Below are positions 54,001-64,000 of a DNA stretch of 64,000 nucleotides, piece by piece (the stretch's first letter is position 1; the number at the start of each line of letters is the position of its first letter). The notes beneath the pieces are model-generated. The model was not told the DNA's origin. It did not search any database and was given only the letters and a program-made list of their open reading frames with translations. Made by a program: the position numbers and the translations under genes. Location: NCBI RefSeq assembly GCF_963678635.1, contig NC_087068.1, positions 50,923,724 to 50,987,723 on the forward strand. Reading direction: 5' to 3'. The DNA is from Symsagittifera roscoffensis. Taxonomy: Eukaryota; Xenacoelomorpha; Acoela; Convolutidae.

Positions 54001-56355
54001 AAAAGAATGTTGTGAAGCTATTAGGATGAAGTTTGTCATTGTTTTCTAATGCTTTCGAACAAAAATAAAAACGATTGACTTAAGATTTCGCATCCATTCA
54101 ATGTACAGTTTTGGAAGTTGTCATTCTTGTATGTAAGTATGAGAGATTTAGGAAGCCGTTATTTAAGTTTAGGAAGCCGTTGTAATTTTGCGTTAAATTT
54201 CAAATAAGCGTGCCCGTAGCTTCTATTTTTGATTTTTTTTCTGTGAAACAAATTAATGAATCGAGTGCTTCGTGAACGCTTTTGCCGACACTTTTTTTCA
54301 AGTTCACGAAGAAATAATTTGGCTATCACTTTCAATTTCAGATATAAAATGGAATAAAATGAAGTTTTGAAATGGTGCTTGATTCAGATGTAAGCACTTT
54401 TTGCTATTTCGAGTGCTCCATTGAGATGCATTTCTGATGAAAATTTTTGCCAATACTATTTTTGATTTTCTTCTAGTCCACGCTTCTGGATGGCACTGAA
54501 AGCAGCGTGAGCACGAAATCTCGCCAGAAACGAAAGAAAATTAGTTAGTACATTCCAAAATTACAAAACATAACGTTTGGTATGATGAGATTAATTTTTA
54601 AAGCTTTTCCCTCCCGCAAAATCCCTCTTTTCTACTCCTCATGGTTTTTTTAATGCTCAAATTATTTTCATGCATTTACAATTTCATTATAGATGCTCAT
54701 AATTAGTTTGACTTAGGAACAAATTTGCGAAATTGATCAAAGCGATTAGATGAAGTTGAGTTTGCATCATTCGATTATTTGTGTATTTTTCGAGTAATCA
54801 ATTTGTGTTTTGTTGTGACTTCCTGAAGTTCCAATTTCCAAGGAAAAATTACAATTTCCAGAGCAATTATCACAATTAATCATTTATTAACACCTATTTT
54901 ATCAAAAACTAATTGAATTCAATTTTTTGATTCCATCGAAAATAGCTCTCCTCATTTGCCCGATACAGTGTATAGAGAAATTGTTGATTCAACGGTTTTA
55001 TTCTTTGGTGCATTAAATGTTTAGGACTACCCCATTATTTCTAATGCATTTTTTAAATTTACTATCGAATCTTCAGTGTCTCTGTAGTAAATCAGAAGTT
55101 TTTTCAATTAGAAAAGATTTCCTTAATTTATGATTTTTTTCAAAGAATTTATGTTTTTAATGGTTCCACTTTCTATGAGTTTGCGTGTTGAAAACCAAGA
55201 TCAATGTTCAAGAATGAATTGTGAAACTTTTCGCATAAATTGTATGCATCATCAGTCACTGAAAACTAAAATTAAATAAAATAAACAACAAAAACAACAA
55301 GGAAATATCTGTGACATCTATAAAAGAGATGCAACATTGTGAAATAGAACAGATCGAATCTTTTTCAACTTGGGCAGAGTCTCCCGTTAGTTTGCGTTTA
55401 GCAAGAATTATTAACTCGGAAAGATATTTTTCTCATGAGTTAAACGTAATTAAACAAACCACTAAATTATTGCTAACAGTGAACGTGCACGGTACATTAA
55501 CATACTGATATAATCAATTTCTGGCCAATCCAATTTATACCATTGTTTTCTATTTCAGCGTTCTCTTGAAATTGAAGGATGTTACTTCGTGCACGAGTCT
55601 GATTTTTTTCTCAAATTCGAAAATTTATCTAAATTTAAATTTCATTTAAGTGTATCCAAAAAAATATTGAAATTACTAGCTCTGATTTTGTTTAATTTCC
55701 TTTCAAATTTTTCTCGGTTTGCCCGCATAAGAATTTTATTCGGCTTTTGCCGTTTCCTTATTTTTTTTATATCGGCATACTTGCCTCATATTTGGTCATC
55801 TAAAGGGTGCTAATATGTTTTCATGCGTGTGGGTGTGAGGCGACGTAAAAATTTCAAGTATAAGAGCTTTGTGACACTTTTTGCCACAAAATTTTTTTCA
55901 CATTTATGATCGTCTGCCCAAGTGTTGTTTGCGTAGTTACCGCTGGGTGAATTTTGCCTGATTGCTTGTTAACGACTGGCAATTATGCTTCAAGTTATGT
56001 TAGCAAATTGAACTTCATTTGAGACAAACGTCCTAGACATTGTTGTCAGTTTTTCAACTTATTTTCTGTCTGCTGGCCTGCCACGTTGTTGTAGCTACAT
56101 CGATATCTGCTTTGAGTTTCTGATTGAAATAGAGAGATCGTTTATGTGTGAGAGATCGAGGGAGAAAGAGTTAGGAAAATATTGTTCCTGTCTGGCCATG
56201 TTGATTTTGTCTCGTTCGGTCTATCACTGCAATTCCCCCAGGGTCTCTATCTGCAAAACGGGAGTGGAAGGGAAACCAACTTTTCCCGTGATAGCGTCTT
56301 TGTGCTGGTGTCGGCACCTTTCCTCTGTATAGCACACTCAAGAGGGAGGTTTTGA
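54001..56355. other. AT-rich DNA, no gene recognised
   Basis: Weak open frames at 55311-55508 (GTG edge; internal ATG) and 55589-55813. The first lies between a possible acceptor and a GGTAC donor and might be an exon of an unknown gene, but nothing confirms this. Confidence 0.45.
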
Positions 56356-57705
56356 TGTGTTATGAAACCCGTTCTACGGGCCAAGTTTTTCGACCGAGTG
56401 TAACTCCATGCCCAGTTCAAGCGGGCAGTCGTTGTATTGGTGAGAACCGAGAAAAACTCCCGTTACGTGGAGTTGTGTGATAAGCTGCAGATGTTTGGCA
56501 GCTTCTTCAGGATTCTCCCATAGGCTCTCGATGGTAAGTGAGGTTGATTGTTCCCGGCAGTTAAACAGATGGTCGGTAGTGTGTGGCCCTATTTAGCAAC
56601 TTGGGCAAACGTCGGGTATAATGTTGTTTAGCCTTTGGTGGTAGCTGGCGAGGTAAGTTGAATATCCGGGTCGCAGTTGTGAAAGTGTACACTGAGTTTT
56701 CCGGTCAAGTTTGCCGTCATTTGATGATAAAATTGGGAGTATTCTACCAATTAGCTTGGACTTTTCGTTATGAAAAAGTTGTATTATTGTGGTGTGAAGG
56801 TTTCTAATCCCGTTAACGTATTCAAGCTTAGAGATGCTCTCCTGGTTTTCTGTTACGCAGATGTTCCATGTCAGGTTTGACGTTATATTTGAGGATGGGT
56901 CTGATGGTAAAATTACAGTTTTTGTTGTTGATAGTGTGGTGGCCAGTTCTGAACTCCTGGTAGCACCCGAGAAAAAACTGGTTAGAAGGCTTTTTTTGTG
57001 GTGTTTTTAACCGAACGAATTTTAGTCTCATCATGTAAATGTGTTGTCACTCGTTCTTAAGCATCCTGTTGTTGATCGTAGAGCGTTGTTTTGCTTTATT
57101 TGTAAACGTTGCCAATTGGTTTAGCTAAGTGTGGGGGTCCAAATTGGAGCTGCGTAGTTCAGGACATTCCTTCCAATTGCCTTGTAGGTGACACTGAGTG
57201 TTTCTTTGGAGCAATTCCAAGAAGTGGCAATAGGGTTTGTAAATACATTATTCCTTTTTGTAGTCACAGGTCTTAGTGCAGCGTACCTCAGAATTCATTT
57301 GTCAAATGTTACTCTTATAATTTTGGGGTTGCGAGTGGTAGGTAGACTAATTCCGTCAACGATAACATTTGGTTTTAAATTGAATTCATTGGTCCAATTG
57401 AGAATATTGATGTTGTAGATTTATCTCCGGACGGTGATAGGTTTCTGCCTGTTGGCCATGTGCTGAAGCTGTTAAAGTATAGATTCATGTTATCTGCCAA
57501 GTTGTTAATATTGGGCCCTGGTTTTGTGAGGGCTATTTCGTCTGCGTAAGTAATTTCGATGTTATCAGTTTCTGGTAGAGGCATATAGCGATTAAGTAGG
57601 ACCGGGGATAGCATACCACCTTGTGGGACACCCTGTTTCACCTTAGTGCGTTTGGATTTAGTGTCTCTAATATATAAGAAGATCTGCTTCACCCGTTTGT
57701 CTTAA
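56356..57705 (-). mobile_element. Jockey/CR1-like LINE, 5'-truncated and degenerate
   Basis: On the - strand from 57692: G-V-P-Q-G-G-M-L-S-P-V-L (RT motif B) and Y-A-D-E in place of Y-A-D-D. Then, in broken frames, L-N-Y-A-A-P-I-W-T-P-x-L-S and L-Q-x-x-Q-N-x-A-L-R-x-x-T-G-C, and near the end Q-L-R-P-G-Y-S and C-P-S-C ... H-L-F-N-C. This is the order of the C-terminal half of Jockey-superfamily ORF2. Stops, frameshifts and the D-to-E change show it is dead. The 5' half is missing, as is usual for LINE insertions. Confidence 0.85.
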
Positions 57706-59671
57706 AATCCATTACTTGCCTGTATAACGTTTCGTAAACCTAGAACTGCACTAATTGGTGCGTTTTGTGCAATAATTCTTTTTCAACTTCTGTTTTTTAG
57801 AATGACCGCGAGAAAAAGTTTGCACAATTATTACTTACAAAAAAAAATTTCCCGCTTTTTTTAAAACAAAAAATGTGACTGTATTGGTTTTATATAAAAT
57901 AAAGACTATAGTTTCACTATGTTTTCTTATATTCCCAAATGAGATTGTGTTTTGTTTTATTTTGATTGGAAGTTAACTAGTTTTTTTTTTTCAAAATTGA
58001 AATTAAATATGTTTGTTTCAACTTAATCCAGCAGTTTTATGACAAAATTAATTAAGAAACGTTTCAAACCAAAATGTTACCTATTATGCTGTAACAAAAC
58101 ATCGCATTTTGTGAACCACAGACACTTAATATAATTTAATAGAAAATTAAGTTTTCAGTTTATACACAACAAATCTTGTTGAGTTAAAAGGATGCGCATT
58201 TTGATATGATTGTAACAGATTGTATAAAGTTTTACCCGGTAGTTCTTATTTTATTTTTGATCTAAAAGAAGTAGTCAATAATAAGTAAGATTTATTTAGA
58301 GTTAGATTTGGATCCCAACGTTCGCACAACCAATAGCAAGATCTGAATCTAATCCTAAAAGTTTGACAGAGACAGTAACTTAGATTCATTTAACAACATT
58401 TTTTTGATTTCGTTTTTCAATTTTTTTCCGAAGGTGCTGAAAGAAAATCCGTAAATTTATTTTACTGGAGTAAAACTAATTTTTCAAGACTAAACTTGAT
58501 TGATCAGCTTGCTATTAGATACCTATTTTAACCTATTATAAGCCTGCTCGCTTTATTTGCTCAATTTGAATCAAAAATTTCAAACCGGTTTTTTTCGACA
58601 CAGAAATTTTTTTGGAAGTTTTAAATAGGGTTCGAATCACGACTGCAAGGGCATTAGTATAATCTATCCCTAGACCCCTTATGACGATTATTTGTGGTAC
58701 CTGATTTGCCGCTGAAAACAAAAAAGGAAAACCAAAACATTAGAATACAAAGTTCCTCGCCACTTTCAGTGTTCGAAACAAAAACTCGTTTAAAGATTCA
58801 GGTATAAGTTTTTTCGCACGGATGATATTTATCATTAGGATCTTATTAAAGGAAGGGTTTGGGAGTATGAGATAACCTATATAACCTAGTCAATGTCAAT
58901 TTTAATTGTTTTGAAGCTGTAAAATCTTTTTTGTTGCTGCGTCTGAAAAGATGGCTAAAAGTTTACTAAAACTTTATTTTTTTTTGTTCGCAGTGCTACT
59001 GTAACCAGAAAATCCTGAGCTACGTGATCTATTTAAGATATTGAAGTATTCGGCGATAGGGTGAATTTTGGATGATTTTAGGCTCTCCCTATAAGGCCAA
59101 AACATCACTTCCCAAGAATCTTGACCCGGACAAGCGACGTGCTCAATGGCTGCAGGATTTACGAAGTGGCAACGGACGTAAGTTTTAATCGCAGAATTAG
59201 AGTCTGTCATTTAAATTTTGCAAACTGAGCTGCGAAGTAAAACTTAGAACGCTCAAATTGATAATCGTGAAGTTTCTTTCGAAAAATCATTGTGCTCGGG
59301 AAAACTTCAGGACATACGTTCACGTCGACTTCTGTGATCCTTTCTAAGCATGTGAACAATATGAAATTATCAAAAATTCAAGAAAGGAATCTAAAGTGAC
59401 TACTTGTTTGTAAGCATTTTTGTTTTTTGTTTGACTGAACTAAAAATCATCATTTAAATGAGAACAAAAACAATGCCCGAAAAAAAATGAATTAAATACT
59501 TTGCTGTTAAGTTTCCCCGAAAATGACATCTTCAGTTGTTTGTAAAAGTAACATTTAGTAACTGCTATGTTCCTCGTTTTATTTAAATTATTAGATAACT
59601 GTCATCAAAATCAATTTTCTCTCATCATTATTCGCTTCTGAGGCAACTACAGCCCACTTGTTTGTTTTCAG
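57706..59671. other. AT-rich flank upstream of the coiled-coil gene
   Basis: Contains a partial family R repeat (58465-58790). The stretch 58974-59210 has a - strand open frame without recognised domain. The last bases, TTTGTTTTCAG at 59661-59671, form a splice acceptor. Confidence 0.5.
58465..58790 (+). repeat. Dispersed repeat, family R (partial copy 3)
   Basis: Shares with copies 1, 2 and 4 the CCTGCTCGCTTTATTTGCTC box, AAACCGGTTTTTTTCGACAC and GATTATTTGTGGTACCTGA. The front third of the repeat is missing or degraded. Confidence 0.7.
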
Positions 59672-59689
59672 GTACAATGTCTGGCCGCG
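59672..59689 (+). CDS. First exon: 18 nt with start codon
   Basis: Acceptor TTTTCAG at 59665-59671, then GTACA, ATG and 10 coding bases before the donor GTAAGT at 59690. An acceptor right upstream of the start codon means that either a 5' UTR exon lies further upstream or a spliced leader is added in trans. Confidence 0.7.
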
Positions 59690-62600
59690 GTAAGTTTTAT
59701 TGCCACTTAATTATCTTCAACTAACTAATTTGACCAAACTTTCAACTACTATCAAAAACTTTTGAGTCTTTACTTGTTAATCTTGAATTATAAAACACAT
59801 GCGTTAAATGAAGTGTACAATTATTGCATGGTGTGTTCAGTTGCTAATTAATCTGATTTAAATTTTTGCTCTTATATCTGAATTTACTGATCTTGTTTTT
59901 CATGACAAAAGCGCAAAATAAATGATTTATTACCAGGGCTTTATATAACTACTCTACGATAATTATAATAAGTTTGCGAAAAACATAGGTTTGAAAATGT
60001 GCAAGTTTTTCTGCATGTTCGTTCATCTGATTTCGAAGTTTGGATGTATTGTTCTTATTTGCTCTGAACACTATGTGAACATATATCGCAACAACTCCAA
60101 ATTTTTTAGGGCAATTTCGGGAATCAAAAAAACTTGAAAAATCAAAATGTTTTTTAAATTAAAAAAAAAATTTTCGTTTCCCTAGTCATTTTTCTTCAAA
60201 AACTGTTTTCTAATTGATGTTTTTTACTATGACTCTCAAATACGCCTAAGTTCTATTTTTTGTTCAGATCTTTTTATCACAATATGCAGAAAAAAAACGA
60301 CACCAATTCACCAATTTGAAGTTTTTTATATTTTTTAAGACTGTGATCGGAACATTCTGTGCTCCTTGCACATTAACCGGCTATCCTTGTTTCGATTTGA
60401 GATTAAATTAGATAAAGGCAACCGGGAGATTGGTTAGAGGTTGACCTTCAAGTATAATTTTGGTACAATTTTAACGTTATAATAACTACTAATCACCACT
60501 CAGTTGTACATTTTTTTTTACTTAATACGATGGAATTTTCTAGAAAAAAAAACAACCGTCGGACAAAAAAATGAAAATTTGTTTTTGTAAATTTTTCGAA
60601 ATGTTTTCTTTACTTTGATTTTTTTCTACAATCGGCGTCTTCGGAACATTCTGTGCTAATTGCAAAGCAACCCGATATTCTTGTTTACATTTGAATACAA
60701 TTTGTAGCTATTCATATGCTGTGTACAGGGGAGGGTGTATATATCCTCAATTTTGTTTTTCGAAGCCACCTTTTAGAGAATTTGAAAATTTGTTTTTTGT
60801 TTCCAATTTTCTTGCCACTTTTAATTCAAATGTTTTCGTCCTTTTTACTCGCAAAATCTAGAAGATGGGGCTAGTTACGTACCCTTTGAACACCCTTTAA
60901 ATCGTGATTCGACCGATATTGAAAAAAGTTCCAAAAAACCGTCACAGTATTGAGAAAACAGCCCTGATAAACCGGTATTTCCCTCTATTGTACGCAAGCT
61001 AAATTTTATCATGACCATTGAGGTTAACAGTTTGTCTATGAAGACCAATTATGAGTCGAGTCATATAAGTTAATTAGTAAGAAAAGTTGCATGCCAATTC
61101 CCCAACAATTTGACAATTTGAAAGAAGAATTAAATCTGCACTCCACAAATAACAGAAATCAACAAACCTGTTTTTTTTAAACAAATTTTTCATTATTAAA
61201 AGGAAAAACCCTCGAGAAACAAGAAAACACGTCTATTCGGCTACTTATGCAAATAGTGTTATAGTTATGTATGTTTCAGCCATTACTGGGACTACAGGTA
61301 CTGGAGCTAGCACTTCCCGGTCCAACAAGAGTGCAGTGTCAGCCAGGTCTGTCAAGGTCACGATGAACACTGATGCTGAAGACGCCGCCTTTTTGAGCAC
61401 ATCGAAATTCCTGCAGAAGAAGCTGCTCGAAAGTCACATAGGTATATAAGGATTACACAGCCAGGAAAAGACCGTTGAGCAGGGGTGCACTAATAAAAAA
61501 CGTGCGGCCTTATAGGTTTTAAATTGTGTTCGAAATCCAGATCAATTTCGCTTGTTAAAAATTTATTTCTAATTGGCTAAATTTCTTTTTTTTTGTCTCT
61601 AACAACGGTGTGTCCGGATTGTAGCTCAATAACAATTTTATATATAATTTTTTAGCAGAGAAAACAAATCATAACAATGATAGCCGGTTACTGTGCAAGA
61701 AGCACAGAATGTTCGGACCATAGTCTTAAAAAATACGGCAAAGTTTTTTTCAATTTATTGTCGTTTTTTTTCGGCGTGGTGTGATGAAAGGAGTTGAAAC
61801 AAAAAACTGGAGATTGAGACTATTCGATAGTCATAGTAAAATAAGCAAGTTGAAAAACTATTTTTATAGAACAATTACTTGAAAAACGAAAAAAATTCGA
61901 AAGTTTTGTCAATTTTTGCAGTTTTTTGAGTTTTTGAAATTTTTGATTCTAAAAAAGCGCTAAAATACTCATAGTAAACTAACGCTACTCAAGTAAAACT
62001 AAAGTTTTTACGTTTTAAACTAAGCTATTACAAGCTTTTAAGCAATTAAAATAAGACTGCCTGCTCGCTTTGTTCGCTTAAAATAAGACGAAAAATCAAA
62101 TACTTCAAACCGGGTTTTCTTGACATATTGAAAGTTTTTTAATATGGTTCGCATTACAACTTAATGGGCTTCAATATGATTCAATATGGCTTTATGGACT
62201 TCAATTATCACTCGACCTAGTCCGATGATTATTTGTGGTACCTGATTTTGCGTGGAAAACAAAAAAAGAAAAAAACTAACACACCGTTTTCAATGGTCGA
62301 AACAATGAGTTTCAAATCACCAACTTATTGGTAAAACTTCTGATGTTTGTTCCGACCTTTGTATTCGGCTCTCTTAGTTTTTTGGATTGATATATCATAT
62401 TAAAGCCCTTGCATTCGTGATTGGAGCAACATTAAAAAATTTCAAAAAAGTTTTCCCAGTGCCGAGAAAAACCGGTAAGAAATTTTTTATTTTACGTCTT
62501 ATTTCGAGCAAATATAGCGATTGAGTCTTATTCTGGTTGCTTAAAAGCTCACAATAGCTTAACTTAAAACGTAAAAATTAAGTTTTACTTGCGTAACATT

Positions 62601-63407
62601 AGTTTACTTAGTGTATGTAAGCGGCTTTTTGGAATCAAAATTTTCAAAAATTCAAAAAACTGCAAAACACTTTATAAAAAATTCGAAAATTTTTTATATA
62701 TTTTTTTCGTTTTATTCTACAAAAATTGTTTTCCCATTCGCTTATTTTAGTATGGCTATCTAATGTACCTAACACACAGTTTTGTGTTCAGCTCCTGTTA
62801 TCTCATCCCGCCGAAAAAAAACGACAATAGTTTGAAAAAACTCTGTTGTATTTTTTTAAGACTATGGTCGGATCATTCTGTACTACTTGCCAGTAACCGG
62901 CTATCCTTGTGTTATTATTATTTCTTATGTGATTCTCTAGATATCACAAGGCAGCATTCGTCCCAGTTGTGGAAAAATCCATTACTGGAGTTTGGTTTTT
63001 CTTGCCGAGCTCAGGCTATCTGGCGGGCGGTTTTATGATTTCTTAGAGACAGCTAAATCCTGGATAATTCCTATTTCCATCCATCTCGTTAAACTACCAC
63101 ATAAAGTTGGGCTCTTTTCCGCTTTCACCATATTTGAATTTTGATTTTCAAAATGTAATTTATGGTTATCATGAGTCAATATGTATTTTCAAAAATGATC
63201 TCTTAGAGATTCCAGGCCTCTAGAATTCATGTCTATGTTCCAGGGCCCACCAAACCGACCAAGGCTTCTTTTGCGCCTAGCAGCAAAGACCCCGGAGACA
63301 TGGCGGATGAGATCGTGGAGTTGAAGAGACGACTGGCCGAGATAGAGAGTGTCTCAAGCGTGAACAAGGGCAGAATGCGACGACTGGAAGAAGACAATTC
63401 ACGCAAG
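59677..63407 (+). CDS. Unidentified coiled-coil protein gene, 5' end (3 coding exons)
   Basis: Exons 59672-59689 (ATG at 59677), 61280-61441 and 63244-63407, with intron phases 1 and 1 and an open phase 0 donor (GTACGC) at 63408. The frame is kept through 113 codons. The N-terminal part is Ser/Thr/Gly-rich and basic (T-G-T-G-A-S-T-S-R-S). A conserved-looking F-L-S-T-S-K-F-L-Q-K-K-L-L-E segment follows. The third exon has a Pro/Lys/Ser stretch and then a coiled coil (E-I-V-E-L-K-R-R-L-A-E-I-E). The gene continues beyond the window. Nothing lets me name it: a cytoskeletal or motor-adaptor coiled-coil protein would fit, and an intermediate-filament head-rod junction is less likely. Exon GC and the regular splice sites argue for a real gene. 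Confidence 0.75.
59690..61279. other. Intron 1 of the coiled-coil gene
   Basis: 1590 bp. It holds inverted end fragments of family R near 60335-60400 (ending CCGGCTATCCTTG) and 60600-60690 (a more diverged one). No gene. Confidence 0.65.
61280..61441 (+). CDS. Second exon of the coiled-coil gene
   Basis: 162 nt, phase 1-1, from GTTTCAG to GTATAT. It reads in frame with the G left over from exon 1. The sequence is clearly more GC-rich than the flanking introns. Confidence 0.78.
61675..62910. mobile_element. Foldback element of family R (copy 4, near-complete palindrome)
   Basis: Left end TAGCCGGTTACTGTGCAAGA, right end ACTTGCCAGTAACCGGCTAT. Left arm about 61675-62150 and right arm about 62440-62910 in inverted orientation, with shared landmarks (CATAGTCTTAAAAAATAC; the AAACCGGGTTTTC box; the CCTGCTCGCTTTG box in the left arm). 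The arms have diverged by indels. The centre carries TTTGTGGTACCTGATTTTGCG. No open frame of note. It lies in intron 2 of the coiled-coil gene. Confidence 0.75.
63244..63407 (+). CDS. Third exon of the coiled-coil gene
   Basis: 164 nt from TTCCAG to GTACGC, reading from G|GG after exon 2. It encodes a Lys/Pro/Ser stretch and the start of a coiled coil with hydrophobic heptads. Confidence 0.78.
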
Positions 63408-64000
63408 GTACGCAAATTTGTAGGAAAATTTTACAGCATCATCATCATCATCAGAATATTTGAACTCGGACCTTGTAACCAGGCGTTAATTGCCTTTACC
63501 TCTTAGCTTTAGCAAGTTTTACAATATCTATAATTTTTTGTTGTCAAATTTTCTTAAAAGCGAATTTATATGTATAATCTTTACATATATATGGTATAAA
63601 TATACCATATATAGGTATAAGTGTATATGCAAAAGCTTATACGGGATGTACGATGAGCAAAATTGTTTAAAACCATTGTGACGTATGGATTTGTCAAAAA
63701 AGTGTAACTTAGAAATCGAGTTATCCAGATTCTAAAAAAAAAATCCCTTTTTTATTAAAATGGTTTCGAAGGCGGAGAAGGTGCCAATCAATGTATTAGT
63801 TCATCTTGTAGCCTTAAAAAGTCTCATTTGAACGGGAAAAAGCCTTTGTTATAACCTTGAAGTGTGTAAACCACCGCACTTTAATAGAATAGTTGACCAA
63901 CTTCTTGCTGCCAGATTCTGTTTGTAGCTAGTTAAGCAACTGACTGATAGTTAGACAAGCCAGAACTTTATTAGGAAAATTTCTATCTGAAGCAAGAATA
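63408..64000. other. Start of intron 3, cut by the window end
   Basis: Contains a TATACATATATA-type AT repeat near 63570-63615. No further exon was recognised. Confidence 0.6.

Noticed and set aside
55311-55813. Possible exons of an unknown gene
   Set aside because: Codon content is not distinct from the AT-rich flank, no homology is recognised, and the splice sites are weak; kept only as a remark.

Overview
The window is AT-rich animal (metazoan) genomic DNA. Two spliced host genes lie at its two ends, both on the + strand, and a nest of retrotransposon and repeat DNA fills the space between them. GT-AG introns, EGF-type exons, Pao, Ty3/gypsy and Jockey-like elements and many microsatellites indicate an invertebrate or other animal. 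I cannot name the phylum from this sequence alone.

3.1-14.7 kb: the 3' part of a single-pass scavenger or engulfment receptor of the MEGF10/Draper/CED-1/SREC type. Seven exons encode five full EGF-like repeats, part of a sixth, one transmembrane helix and a tyrosine-rich tail. Its upstream exons are not recognisable here. The 6-kb first visible intron carries an intact, apparently intronless gene of the aspartate/glutamate/hydantoin racemase superfamily (7914-8747), on the same strand. The introns also hold G-runs, a small foldback, a terminal-inverted-repeat family and a 1.2-kb foldback whose arms are made of an ATCTTGCAAG minisatellite.

15-28 kb: inverted-repeat DNA elements, then a tandem duplication of about 4.7 kb (the second copy has lost about 2.2 kb) that contains broken BEL/Pao pol on the - strand.

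28.4-52.7 kb: two head-to-tail copies (A and B) of one non-LTR retrotransposon on the - strand, probably L1/Tx1-like. Copy B is split by a 16.3-kb Ty3/gypsy element (35214-51549) with 0.9-kb LTRs about 1% apart. Copy A still shows the uninterrupted site. The gypsy element is unusually large and carries extra coding matter: a 1298-residue Gag-protease, a charged insert between RNase H and integrase, a region C-terminal to integrase that ends in what looks like a degenerate macro (ADP-ribose-binding) domain, and a coiled-coil accessory region beyond it. It also repeats its polypurine-tract motif internally. This copy is disabled by a deletion/frameshift in RT and by an in-frame stop.

53.6-57.7 kb: the C-terminal ends of two further LINEs, both on the - strand. 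59.7-64 kb: the first three coding exons of an unidentified coiled-coil protein gene on the + strand, running off the window. One of its introns holds a 1.2-kb near-palindromic foldback whose relatives also occur at 17.5, 18.7 and 58.5 kb.

All domain calls come from reading motifs; no database or structure search was run.
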